From Siminovitchia terrae (GTDB lineage Bacteria; Bacillota; Bacilli; Bacillales; Bacillaceae_C), in contig NZ_QYTW02000032.1 of NCBI RefSeq assembly GCF_003605405.2, positions 9,072 to 63,739 on the forward strand: a DNA stretch of 54,668 nt, read 5' to 3'. Under the pieces are notes generated by a model. The model was given only the letters and a program-made list of their open reading frames with translations, ran no database searches and was not told the origin of the DNA. This document shows, one piece after another, positions 16,913 through 25,635 of the stretch. The position numbers were made by a program, and so were the translations under genes. How positions within the stretch are numbered: position 1 is the first letter of the stretch; every line of letters begins with the position of its first letter.

Positions 16913-18979
16913 ATGGTAATAAGTTGCAATATTTATAATGAATCCACTTTATTTAGAAGGGAATGGGGGGAAATTAGAAAAAAACAATTCAAAATCCCTT
17001 ATTTGCTTATGCTTTTTTTCTTTATTCTTGGAACTGTAGCACTAAATCCTTCTACAGTATTTGCAGGGAAAAAAACGTATAAGGTTGCTGGAGAATGGGC
17101 GCTCCCTCCTTTTTCCTATACGAAAGAAGATGGGATATTGGCTGGTATCAGCATTGATCTAATGGAAAAAATTTCGAAGGAAAATGAGTTCAACCTTGAA
17201 TATGTCTCGATGAGTATAGAAGAAGCGGAAAAATCACTTAAGGAAGGAAAAATTGATGCAATAGCTGGGGTTTCATATAATGCAGAAAAAGATAGTTGGT
17301 TTGATTTTTCCGACCCGTATTTTATGATGTCATACTCGTTGATAATTCCAAATGAGAAAAAAAAAAGCATCAAAAAAATTTCTGATATACGTGATCTCCA
17401 TATAGTGTTAGAGAATAATTCACCAGTCATTGGCACCTTGCAAAACATGAGAAATTCCAATTTGACAATAGTTACAAATGAATATGCCGGTCTCCTGATT
17501 TTGGTTAATGAAAAAGCAGATGTTTTTATAGGAAATAAATGGACTGCCAGTTTTTATCTGAAACATATTGAACAGGAGAATAATTTTGTCATTCTTGATG
17601 AAGTTATTGAACCCGCCGATTATTCAATAGCTGTAAAAAAAGGGAATGAAGAACTGCTTCGACAAATAAATCAATCTATTACCAACCTAAAAGCAAAAGG
17701 TGAATTAAATCCGTTAATTGACGAATGGATAAAACCAAAGCCTGAAGCGGAAATAACCAGGTTAAAAAATTTCATTTTTCTACTTTCATTAATATTATCA
17801 ATCGTTGCCCTAGTCCTTCTTATTATCTACATATGGAATCAGAGACTGAAAAAAGCTGTCAGTAAACAGACGTATGCACTAAGGGAGTTAAATAAGAATC
17901 TGAAAAATCAACAGCAGGAAATTGCTGATAGTAATGTTCTTAAAGATCAGATATTAAATAATATTGACACCGGCATTGTTACATTCGGACTTGATTTTAC
18001 AATTAAAAGTTTTAATACAAGAGCCTTGGACATACTTGGTCAGGTTGATGATGAATTGAACGAGATTAAAAATTTCACTTCACTTTTACAGAGGTTTTTC
18101 CGGAAATGTGATGACCAGGATACTCCGGAGGAAGATGCAGCCGATACGATTGAAGTAGAAATGGATGATGGACAAAGAAAGATCATATACTTCCGCATGC
18201 TTAGAATGTATGATTCTCACAAGGAACTGACTGGCTATATACTTGCATTAAATGATGAAACGGAAAAGAAGAAGCTTCAGCAAAAACTAATCACACAAGA
18301 GAAACTACATGCACTTGGACAATTGGTTGCTGGTGTTGCACATGAGATCCGCAATCCGCTAACAGCCATAAAAACGTTCATTGACATGCTCCCCAAGAAG
18401 TATGATCGTCCTGAATTTAGGAATCTGATTATTGAGCATTTGCCTGCGGAAGTGAGCAGGCTGAATTTGATAGTTACTGATCTCATTGAATATTCACGTC
18501 CGCGTCCGCCGAACAAACAACGTTACACGGCACCTGAACTTTCCTCATTGTTAGTGTTCCTTAAGGTTACAATTGATAAAAAACAAATACTTCTTGAAAA
18601 ATCCATAGACCAAGACCTTGTATTTTATATTGATCCTCAACAAATTCGCCAGGTGATTTTTAACTTAGTGTTAAATGCAATCGACGCAGTGGAAGATTCA
18701 TCAGAAAAAAAAATTCGGATTTTGATGGAAAAAGAGAATGGCAACTACGGAAGGATTATAATTGCGGACACAGGAAAAGGGATAGAAAAGGGTGAGTTAA
18801 CCCGTATTTTCGAACCCTTTTATACAAGTAAGGAAAAAGGAGGAGGTTTAGGCCTTACCTTATCCTACAATCTCATAAAAGAAAATAACGGGGATATTCA
18901 TGTAGAAAGCCAACCTAATCAGGGAACGGTATTCACTATCATATTACCATTGTACAAACCGGAGGAGATAAAAAAGTGA
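16913..18979 (+). CDS. sensor histidine kinase with extracytoplasmic SBP (bac_3) domain
   Basis: Order of parts: signal peptide ending near VFAG, a periplasmic-binding-protein type 3 domain (from KTYKVAGEWALPPFSY to DEWIKPKPEAE), one membrane helix (FIFLLSLILSIVALVLL), a PAS-like region, a HisKA helix with phospho-acceptor His477 (numbered from 16913) in AHEIRNPLTAI, and an HATPase with N-box NLVLNAIDAV, DTGKGI and GGGLGL. It should sense a small solute outside the cell and phosphorylate the response regulator whose gene overlaps by four bases. The true start is unclear: ATG at 16913 lacks a ribosome site, and homologous-looking sequence begins at an ATT (16973). Confidence 0.87.
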   Translation: MVISCNIYNESTLFRREWGEIRKKQFKIPYLLMLFFFILGTVALNPSTVFAGKKTYKVAGEWALPPFSYTKEDGILAGISIDLMEKISKENEFNLEYVSMSIEEAEKSLKEGKIDAIAGVSYNAEKDSWFDFSDPYFMMSYSLIIPNEKKKSIKKISDIRDLHIVLENNSPVIGTLQNMRNSNLTIVTNEYAGLLILVNEKADVFIGNKWTASFYLKHIEQENNFVILDEVIEPADYSIAVKKGNEELLRQINQSITNLKAKGELNPLIDEWIKPKPEAEITRLKNFIFLLSLILSIVALVLLIIYIWNQRLKKAVSKQTYALRELNKNLKNQQQEIADSNVLKDQILNNIDTGIVTFGLDFTIKSFNTRALDILGQVDDELNEIKNFTSLLQRFFRKCDDQDTPEEDAADTIEVEMDDGQRKIIYFRMLRMYDSHKELTGYILALNDETEKKKLQQKLITQEKLHALGQLVAGVAHEIRNPLTAIKTFIDMLPKKYDRPEFRNLIIEHLPAEVSRLNLIVTDLIEYSRPRPPNKQRYTAPELSSLLVFLKVTIDKKQILLEKSIDQDLVFYIDPQQIRQVIFNLVLNAIDAVEDSSEKKIRILMEKENGNYGRIIIADTGKGIEKGELTRIFEPFYTSKEKGGGLGLTLSYNLIKENNGDIHVESQPNQGTVFTIILPLYKPEEIKK

Positions 18980-20367
18980 AACCGCATGTTCTGGTCATAG
19001 ATGATGAGCAAGCCATTTGCGCATCCTTAACTTTTGCGCTTGAGGATGATTATTGCATTACAACCACCACTGATCCTAAGAAGGGTCTTCAATTGATTAA
19101 GAAAAAGCCTGTGGATATCGTCTTGCTGGATATGCGCATTGGGAGTGTAAATGGATTAGACGTTTTACTGAAAATAAAAAAAGAAACGCCATCACCCACT
19201 GTCATTATGATGACTGCGTATGCTTCTATAGAATCATCTATCGAAGCGATTAAGAGGGGGGCGTATTATTATATTGAAAAGCCTATCAATATGGAAGAGC
19301 TTCATCTTCTATTGATGAGAGCTGTTGAATTCACTCAAATGACCTCCAAGTTGGAGACGCTTCATGAAGAATTGGAGCAGAGGATAGGCTATGAGAATTT
19401 TCTTGGCAAGAGCAAACCGATGAATCATGTGTTCTCCATGATTAACCGTATAAAGAATATAGATTCAAATGTACTTATATTAGGTGAAAGTGGAACAGGG
19501 AAAGAACTGGTTGCTAGAAGTATTCATAACACTGGAAAAAGAAAAAATGCTCCTCTTGAAATCGTAAACTGTGCAGCAATACCGGAAACGTTACTTGAAT
19601 CGGAGCTGTTTGGATACGAAAAAGGGGCTTTTACCGGGGCCACAGAGAGGAAGGAAGGAAAATGGGTCGCCGCTAATGGTGGTACACTGTTTTTGGATGA
19701 AGTCAGTGAAATGCCACTTTCAATCCAAGCTAAACTGCTGCGTGTTTTACAGGAGCGTGAGGTTACGCCACTGGGATCGAATACAAAGATTTCACTTGAT
19801 GTACGAATCGTATGTGCTACGAATAAGAAACTTGAACAAATGGTCAAAGAAGGGAAATTCAGGGAAGATTTATATTTCAGGCTAAATGTAATACCTATTT
19901 TAATGCCGGCTCTTAGGGAAAGAAAAGAAGATTTGCCGCTATTGATCAACCATTTTATCGAAAAATATTGTCAGGAAATGAACCAGGATAAGAAATCGTT
20001 ATCTGCATCAGCCCGCCGGATTCTTCAAGAGTATAGTTACCCGGGAAATGTGCGTGAACTTGAGAACATAATAGAATATTCAGTTGCACTTTCTACAGGC
20101 GATGTGATTATGGATACAGATTTACCAATGAACGTACAGGAACAAAAACCGGCTTTGTTCTCAACTGAATTAGATGACAATGGAAATCTCCTTAAAATAC
20201 CTATTGGAGTTCCTATGTCGGAAGTTGAAAAACAAGTCATTGCTGCAACGCTTAATAAATTTGACTGGCATCGCAAAAAAACAGCCCATGCACTTAAGAT
20301 TTCTGAGCGTACTTTAAGAGATAAAATCAAATTGTATGGGATAGAAAAAAATAAAGCTGAAGTATAG
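18976..20367 (+). CDS. NtrC-type sigma-54-dependent response regulator
   Basis: A GTG start at 18976 overlaps the kinase stop (GTGA) and follows GGAGGAGAT. The 463-residue protein has a receiver domain with phospho-acceptor Asp52 in VLLDMRIG, an AAA+ domain with Walker A GESGTGKE at 170-177, the sigma-54-contacting GAFTGA at 217-222, and a Fis-type helix-turn-helix at the C-terminus (KKTAHALKISERTLRDKIK). It should activate the -24/-12 promoter at 20543-20558, directly downstream, and so control the TAXI/ABC operon in response to the kinase. Confidence 0.93.
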   Translation: MKPHVLVIDDEQAICASLTFALEDDYCITTTTDPKKGLQLIKKKPVDIVLLDMRIGSVNGLDVLLKIKKETPSPTVIMMTAYASIESSIEAIKRGAYYYIEKPINMEELHLLLMRAVEFTQMTSKLETLHEELEQRIGYENFLGKSKPMNHVFSMINRIKNIDSNVLILGESGTGKELVARSIHNTGKRKNAPLEIVNCAAIPETLLESELFGYEKGAFTGATERKEGKWVAANGGTLFLDEVSEMPLSIQAKLLRVLQEREVTPLGSNTKISLDVRIVCATNKKLEQMVKEGKFREDLYFRLNVIPILMPALRERKEDLPLLINHFIEKYCQEMNQDKKSLSASARRILQEYSYPGNVRELENIIEYSVALSTGDVIMDTDLPMNVQEQKPALFSTELDDNGNLLKIPIGVPMSEVEKQVIAATLNKFDWHRKKTAHALKISERTLRDKIKLYGIEKNKAEV

Positions 20368-20449
20368 GTAAAACAAATCTAGAGATGGAATTATGTACAG
20401 CGTGAAAAAATCGTCTAAAAGAAAGGGCTTGCTCATACGAAAAAACAAT

Positions 20450-20493
20450 AAAACGGCAAAATCCGCCGATAGAACGGCAGATTTTGCCGTTTT
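20450..20493 (+). terminator. strong hairpin terminator after the response regulator gene
   Basis: AAAACGGCAAAATC and GATTTTGCCGTTTT form a long stem with an inner GCCG/CGGC extension; A and T runs flank both sides. It isolates the two-component genes from the sigma-54-driven operon downstream. Confidence 0.8.
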
Positions 20494-20519
20494 ATTTATC
20501 GGATAAACTCGAAAAACAC

Positions 20520-20533
20520 TGTAAGTGCTTACA
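20520..20533 (+). promoter_or_regulatory. candidate response-regulator binding palindrome
   Basis: TGTAAG-TG-CTTACA is a perfect inverted repeat ten bases upstream of the -24 element. It could be the site of the NtrC-type regulator, although enhancer sites usually lie further away. Confidence 0.4.
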
Positions 20534-20542
20534 TTTGGTTAT

Positions 20543-20558
20543 TGGCATAGAAGTTGCA
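20543..20558 (+). promoter_or_regulatory. sigma-54 (-24/-12) promoter of the TAXI/ABC operon
   Basis: TGGCAT-AGAAG-TTGCA matches the RpoN consensus with correct GG-to-GC spacing. The next gene starts at 20588, 30 bases on, and a sigma-54 activator gene lies just upstream. Confidence 0.85.
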
Positions 20559-20587
20559 ATATATATTTTCAAGGAAGGAGATTTACA

Positions 20588-21595
20588 ATGGAAAAACGAC
20601 GACTCTTCACAGGAATCCTGTTTATATTCCTGATATTAGCAGGATGCACAGCTGTGAATGGGAAGCAGGAAATTCCTTCTCCTGCTGTAGCACATCCCCA
20701 ATCGGAACATAAATCTAAACAGGATATGGACGTACTAATCATAGCTACAGGAGATATGTCAGGTGTCTATTTTTCGCTTGGACAGGCAATCGCTGCCATG
20801 TATGAAAAATACGATGGTGTTGCTTGGGCCGCACAAGTTACAAATGCTTCTTTCCAAAATGTAGATCTGGTAAGCAAGAAAAAGGCAGATCTTGGCTTTG
20901 CTACTGTAGATGTGTTCAGTGAAATGGCAGAAGATGATTCTATTCCCAATATTAGGGTGCTTACCGAACTTTATTCTAATTATATTCAAATAGTTACCCT
21001 AGAACACAGCGGTATCAGTTCATTTAAAGATCTTGAAGGCAAGCGGATCGGTGTAGGACCGGATAAGAGCGGAACAAAATTGGCTGCAGAGCGGATCCTT
21101 TCAGCATTTGGCTTGGACGACAATAAAGTTGAGAAACATTTCCTCACATTTACGCAATCGGCTGATGCACTAAGGAATGGCACAATTGATGCTGCTTTTT
21201 TTTCCTCTGGCTTACCAAATCCGGAGATTGCATCCCTAGCTTCACAGATGCCAATAACACTTATACCTGTTCCTGAGGAAATCGTGTCGAAACTTAATAA
21301 AGAGCATGGTAATTATTCAGAAAATGTTATAGAGCCGGACATATATGAAGGCGTGAATGAAGGTATACAAACGGTCTCTGTAAAAAATGTTCTATTGACA
21401 CATAAAGATTTTCCGGAAAAAGAAGCGTATCAACTTGTAAATACCTTGTATAAGCATTTGTCTGAACTTCAAAAAATACACCCGGCTGCCCAAGATATTA
21501 TTGGGACAGAAGCGAAAATGGAAATACCCATCGACTTTCATCCAGGAGCAAAAAAGTTTTTTCAGAAAAGACAAATTCCTAACAATGAAAATTAA
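20588..21595 (+). CDS. TAXI-family TRAP solute-binding lipoprotein (normal domain order)
   Basis: The start at 20588 follows AAGGAGATTTACA. The 335-residue lipoprotein has signal peptide and lipobox LAGC with Cys20, then the TAXI fold in normal order: IIATGDMSGVYFSLGQ near 51, SFKDLEGKRIGVGPDKSGT near 145-163, and HPGAKKFF near the end. It is first in a sigma-54-driven operon with an ABC importer and has no TRAP permease beside it. It may present a ligand to the sensor kinase encoded upstream, or serve a permease elsewhere; both are inference. Family assignment is secure. Confidence 0.88.
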   Translation: MEKRRLFTGILFIFLILAGCTAVNGKQEIPSPAVAHPQSEHKSKQDMDVLIIATGDMSGVYFSLGQAIAAMYEKYDGVAWAAQVTNASFQNVDLVSKKKADLGFATVDVFSEMAEDDSIPNIRVLTELYSNYIQIVTLEHSGISSFKDLEGKRIGVGPDKSGTKLAAERILSAFGLDDNKVEKHFLTFTQSADALRNGTIDAAFFSSGLPNPEIASLASQMPITLIPVPEEIVSKLNKEHGNYSENVIEPDIYEGVNEGIQTVSVKNVLLTHKDFPEKEAYQLVNTLYKHLSELQKIHPAAQDIIGTEAKMEIPIDFHPGAKKFFQKRQIPNNEN

Positions 21596-21613
21596 TCAAG
21601 GAGGTAAATAAAT

Positions 21614-22711
21614 ATGAGAAGGATTTTTACTGTATTTATTGTTTTAATGTTAACAGCTCTTGCGGGCTGTGCTTCCGCACCTACTCCGCAAAAGCCCGGT
21701 GAAGGAAAGAAATCAGATAATGGCGGAGCTAAAGAATTAACCGTAGCAGGAAATGGTGGAGTTATAGAACGAACTGTACGGGATGTCATTGCACCAAAAT
21801 ATGAAAAAGAAACTGGTATTAAAATCAATTATGTAGCAGGACTTTCAGGAGAGATTTTATCCAAAGTAGAATTACAAAAAAATGCTCCTCAAATTGACAT
21901 TGCTATCTATGTACCAGTTGATGTTCAACGAGCAAGTGATAAAGGATTGACTGAAACGGTGGATGAGTCAAACGTACCTAATATGAAAAATATTAATCCC
22001 GATTTTATTGCTGTAGACAAAGTTGCCGCTCCGGTCTTTGGACTAGTCATCGCTCCAGCATATAATACAGAATCTTTTGAAAAAAATGGAATTAAACAAA
22101 TTGAATCATGGAATGATTTGATACGTCCTGAATATAAAGGTAAAACTGCATTTTCTGACATTAACAATGACTGGGGATTTAATACCCTCAATGCGTTGGC
22201 AATCGCAAATGGAGGCAGCACGGATAACATGGAACCTGGATTGGAGAAAGCAAAGGAGCTTGCTGGATATTCCAGCACTTTCTATAAAAACTCCACTCAA
22301 ATGATGCCGGCAATCCAGCAGGGCGCAGCTGATGTAACGGTAATGGGAAGTTATGCAATTGGAGAACTTGCCCTATCCGGAGTTCCTATCAAAATGACAG
22401 TACCAAAAGAAGGTGTGCCCCTTCAAGCTTTCAGTGCCTCTCTTGTAAAAAACACACCTCGTGAGAAAGAGGCAATTGACTTTATTAACTATTTAATCAG
22501 TGAGGAATCGCAAGAACTAATTTCTGACAAAGGGTTTTATCCGGTTGTTGATGGCATGAAAATTCCTGAAAAATATGAGGAATCTATTGGACTTAAAGAA
22601 ACAGATAAAACTTTTAAGCCTGATTTTGCCAAGTTTGCCGAAATTCGTGGTGAATGGACTGACAGATGGTCAAAAGAAGTAACTCCTCAACTCGGGAAGC
22701 TGCTTAAATAA
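21614..22711 (+). CDS. ABC importer extracellular solute-binding lipoprotein
   Basis: A 365-residue protein with signal peptide and lipobox ALAGC, then a type II binding-protein fold (AKELTVAGNGGVIERTV at the start, GLVIAPAYNTE in the hinge, GAADVTVMGSYAIGELALSGVPI in the second lobe). It resembles the PotD/Fe3+/phosphonate-type group. ATG at 21614 follows AAGGAGG. ATPase and two permease genes follow without gaps, forming a complete importer. Substrate cannot be told from sequence; organic acids, polyamines or phosphonates are family options. Confidence 0.87.
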   Translation: MRRIFTVFIVLMLTALAGCASAPTPQKPGEGKKSDNGGAKELTVAGNGGVIERTVRDVIAPKYEKETGIKINYVAGLSGEILSKVELQKNAPQIDIAIYVPVDVQRASDKGLTETVDESNVPNMKNINPDFIAVDKVAAPVFGLVIAPAYNTESFEKNGIKQIESWNDLIRPEYKGKTAFSDINNDWGFNTLNALAIANGGSTDNMEPGLEKAKELAGYSSTFYKNSTQMMPAIQQGAADVTVMGSYAIGELALSGVPIKMTVPKEGVPLQAFSASLVKNTPREKEAIDFINYLISEESQELISDKGFYPVVDGMKIPEKYEESIGLKETDKTFKPDFAKFAEIRGEWTDRWSKEVTPQLGKLLK

Positions 22712-22737
22712 ACATCGTAAGAAGGGAGCCTCAACCA

Positions 22738-23835
22738 ATGCAAACTATAAATGACGTAGAGATTAAAGGTGCTATAAAGCGATTTGGATCCAATACTGTA
22801 CTAGATGGTATTAATCTGGAAGTGAAAAAAGGAGAATTGCTTACGCTGCTTGGGCCTTCCGGCTGCGGAAAATCAACTACCTTAAATCTTATCGCCGGCT
22901 TTCTGGATGCGGATGAAGGTGATGTATATATTAAAGGGAACAAAGTGACTAATGTACCACCATATAAACGTGATTTAGGGATGGTGTTTCAAACATATTC
23001 ATTATTCCCGCATATGACTGTTTATGAAAATCTTGACTTTGGATTGAAGCTGCGCAAGGTTGCAAAGTCGGACAAGCAAAAGAAAATTTCGCGAGCTCTT
23101 GAACTTGTGAAAATGGCTGGCCTTGAAAATAGGTATCCCCGGGAGTTATCCGGGGGGCAGCGCCAGCGTGTAGCCATTGCTCGCGCACTTGTAGTAGAAC
23201 CTGAACTGCTTCTCCTCGATGAGCCTCTTTCCAATCTGGATGCCAAGTTGCGCCATGAACTACGTGCTGAAATTAAACGCCTCCAGAAGGAAATCGGAGT
23301 TACGACAATTTTTGTTACGCATGATCAGGAAGAAGCTCTCTCAATGTCAGACAGAGTGGTAGTCATGAATGCAGGAAGAATTGAGCAAATCAGTTCCCCA
23401 ACAGCGATTTATAACCACCCTGAAACAGAATTTGTATTCCAATTCATTGGGAAATCGAACAGCTTTGATGGCAAGGTCGCCTCAATAGACGGTCGGAAAA
23501 TCTCTGTGAAGGTGGGCGATGATATTACTCATGTAGATGTTGGGAATATCATGGGTACTGACAAGGACTGCAAACCAGGAGATGAGGTAAAGCTGTATAT
23601 TCGTCCAGAAAAGATGAAAATTGCTACAGCTCCAGATTCTTCACAATCATCCTTGGATTTTCATAAAGCAACAATTACTCAGATCAACTATCTGGGTACA
23701 ACTTGGGAAGTGGATGTGTTGCTCCATGGGAAGCCATTGCAGATCCTTACTCCTGCTTTTGATGCTACGAGACAGACAGGAAACGAGGTGTATGTCGGAT
23801 GGAGTCCCGCAAATATGATGTTACTGAAGAAGTAA
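22738..23835 (+). CDS. ABC importer ATPase, PotA type
   Basis: The 365-residue ATPase has Walker A GPSGCGKST, the Q-loop in VFQTYSLFPHMTV, ABC signature LSGGQRQRVAIARAL, Walker B LLLLDEPLSNLDAK and the H-loop in FVTHDQEEALS. A C-terminal TOBE-type domain (from about 240: SNSFDGKVASI, LYIRPEKMKI) is the regulatory region of the PotA/MalK branch. It drives transport by the permeases encoded next; its end overlaps the first permease gene by 37 bases. ATG at 22738 follows AAGGGAGCC. Confidence 0.93.
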   Translation: MQTINDVEIKGAIKRFGSNTVLDGINLEVKKGELLTLLGPSGCGKSTTLNLIAGFLDADEGDVYIKGNKVTNVPPYKRDLGMVFQTYSLFPHMTVYENLDFGLKLRKVAKSDKQKKISRALELVKMAGLENRYPRELSGGQRQRVAIARALVVEPELLLLDEPLSNLDAKLRHELRAEIKRLQKEIGVTTIFVTHDQEEALSMSDRVVVMNAGRIEQISSPTAIYNHPETEFVFQFIGKSNSFDGKVASIDGRKISVKVGDDITHVDVGNIMGTDKDCKPGDEVKLYIRPEKMKIATAPDSSQSSLDFHKATITQINYLGTTWEVDVLLHGKPLQILTPAFDATRQTGNEVYVGWSPANMMLLKK

Positions 23836-24737
23836 TGCAAGGACCGGTCAAACAACTAAAAACGGCTAAACGTAAAAAACGGAAGAGCTGGACTCCAGGG
23901 GTTCTCCTCCTATTGCCGATTCTTTTATTCATTTTTGGATTTTTTGTCGTACCTATGTTGTATATTCTTTATTTGAGTTTTATCACAACAGATGATATAG
24001 GCGGTGCAGGTGCGGCTTTCAGTCTGCAAAACTATGTGCAATTCTTTACGGATAGTTACTATTTGTCATCGCTATGGATAACGGTAAAAGTAAGCTTGTA
24101 CTCGGTTCTAGTATGCTTACTCCTTGGTTATCCTGTTGCATTGATGATGGCGAAAAGCTCTCCGCGGGTCCGCGGGTTCATCGCTTTGCTAGTAATCTCA
24201 CCGTTACTGGTCAGTATAGTGGTCCGGAACTTCGGCTGGTACCTTCTATTATTGCCCAATGGAACAATCAATGAAGCATTGATGGCATTAGGAATTATTG
24301 ATGCTCCGCTCAAACTCCTGTTTTCAGAGCTGGGGGTTGTTATTGGACTCTCTAATGCATATTTGCCCTTTATGGTTTTAGCGATTGCGACAAGCCTTTA
24401 TAATATTGATCCTTCATTGGACAAGGCGGGCTCTATCCTTGGAGCAAGTCCGCTTCGCCGCTTTTTTTCCATCAATCTGCCGCTAAGCCTTCCAGGCATC
24501 GTGTCGGGCTGCGTGCTTGTATTCAGCTTGTCCATGAGTGCATATGTAACTCCTGCTCTAATGGGTGGCGCAAACGTGCCTGTTATGCCGGTAGTTGCAT
24601 ATGACCAGATTAATAACTTGCTTCGTTGGACGTTCGGTTCTGCGATATCTTACGTGCTTTTGGCAACGACCCTTATTATAGTTACATTATTTTCACGTGG
24701 TTTTGAACTCAGTAAGTTCAGGGAGGTGTTCCGGTGA
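23799..24737 (+). CDS. ABC importer permease, PotB type
   Basis: A 312-residue membrane protein with six or so helices and the EAA loop (LDKAGSILGASPLRRFFSINLPLSLPGI) that docks onto the ATPase. A basic stretch (KRKKRKSW) precedes helix 1. The start at 23799 has GAGGTG upstream; the ATG at 23835, overlapping the ATPase stop as TAATG, is a good alternative that removes 12 residues. It pairs with the PotC-type permease whose gene overlaps its end. Confidence 0.9.
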   Translation: MESRKYDVTEEVMQGPVKQLKTAKRKKRKSWTPGVLLLLPILLFIFGFFVVPMLYILYLSFITTDDIGGAGAAFSLQNYVQFFTDSYYLSSLWITVKVSLYSVLVCLLLGYPVALMMAKSSPRVRGFIALLVISPLLVSIVVRNFGWYLLLLPNGTINEALMALGIIDAPLKLLFSELGVVIGLSNAYLPFMVLAIATSLYNIDPSLDKAGSILGASPLRRFFSINLPLSLPGIVSGCVLVFSLSMSAYVTPALMGGANVPVMPVVAYDQINNLLRWTFGSAISYVLLATTLIIVTLFSRGFELSKFREVFR

Positions 24738-25534
24738 TGGGGATGCTCGGAAAACTTCGCACAGGCGTGGCCGTTTTGGCGATTATTTATATACTGATAC
24801 CGCTGATTGTTGTTATACCTGCTTCCTTTACAAGCGCAAATTATCCAAGCTTTCCACCAGAGGGATTTTCATTCCAATGGTATACAAAGCTTTTGGAACG
24901 GCCGGAGTTTATTGAAGCGATGGTAAACAGTTTCCAGTTCGCCTTGTTGGCTGCCTTTTTTTCCGTTCTGTTCGGTACGCTCGGTGCTCTTGCTATTGCT
25001 AAGTATGAGATACCTGGAAAGGCTTATATTACAGCACTTCTGACCGCACCGTTAAGTGTACCCCAGCTCGTACTTGGGATAGCATTACTTATTTACTTTA
25101 CCCCGATGATGCTGGCAGGTACACCGACAGGGTTTTTGATTTCCCATATCATTATTTGTATCCCTTATGTCATCAGGCTTGTACTTACGGGTTTAAGTGG
25201 ATTCGAATACAATCTCGAACGTGCTGCGGCAATTTTGGGGGCGAATCCAGTAACTGTATTCTGGAGAATTACATTGCCGCTCATTCGTCCCGCGATTATT
25301 TCAGGAGGATTGTTTGCATTCCTTACATCATTTGATAACGTAACCGTATCTTTGTTCATGGTATCGTCTGATATGCGGACTTTGCCAATCGAAATCTTTT
25401 CACACATGCAAGATGCATATAATCCAATAGTAGCTTCCGTTTCCAGTGTAGTTATTTTCATCTCAGTAATTCTTATATTGATCATTGAAAAAATACACGG
25501 GGTTGGAAAGGTTTTCGGCGGTACGCAAACATAA
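24737..25534 (+). CDS. ABC importer permease, PotC type
   Basis: A 265-residue membrane protein with about six helices, PEGFSFQWYTKLLERPEFIEA after helix 1 as in PotC relatives, and an EAA loop LERAAAILGANPVTVFWRITLPLIRPAI. The ATG at 24737 (GTG at 24734 also possible) follows GGGAGGTG and overlaps the TGA of the first permease gene. It is last in the operon and is followed by a terminator. Confidence 0.9.
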   Translation: MGMLGKLRTGVAVLAIIYILIPLIVVIPASFTSANYPSFPPEGFSFQWYTKLLERPEFIEAMVNSFQFALLAAFFSVLFGTLGALAIAKYEIPGKAYITALLTAPLSVPQLVLGIALLIYFTPMMLAGTPTGFLISHIIICIPYVIRLVLTGLSGFEYNLERAAAILGANPVTVFWRITLPLIRPAIISGGLFAFLTSFDNVTVSLFMVSSDMRTLPIEIFSHMQDAYNPIVASVSSVVIFISVILILIIEKIHGVGKVFGGTQT

Positions 25535-25565
25535 TCACGATATTGCGCTTACGTTTTTAAAAACT

Positions 25566-25602
25566 GATCGGTTCTTCCTACTGTGGAAGAACCGATCTTT
25601 AT
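25566..25602 (+). terminator. terminator of the TAXI/ABC operon
   Basis: GATCGGTTCTTCC (25566-25578), six-base loop, GGAAGAACCGATC (25585-25597), then TTTATT. Confidence 0.85.
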
Positions 25603-25635
25603 TGTTAACAAAAAATGGGAAGGAGTTTTTAGTGA

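Noticed and set aside
16914-16928. TGGTAATAAGTTGCA as a sigma-54 promoter for the kinase gene
   Set aside because: The GG-to-GC spacing is one base short and the -24 lacks the C; the resemblance to 20543-20558 is probably chance.
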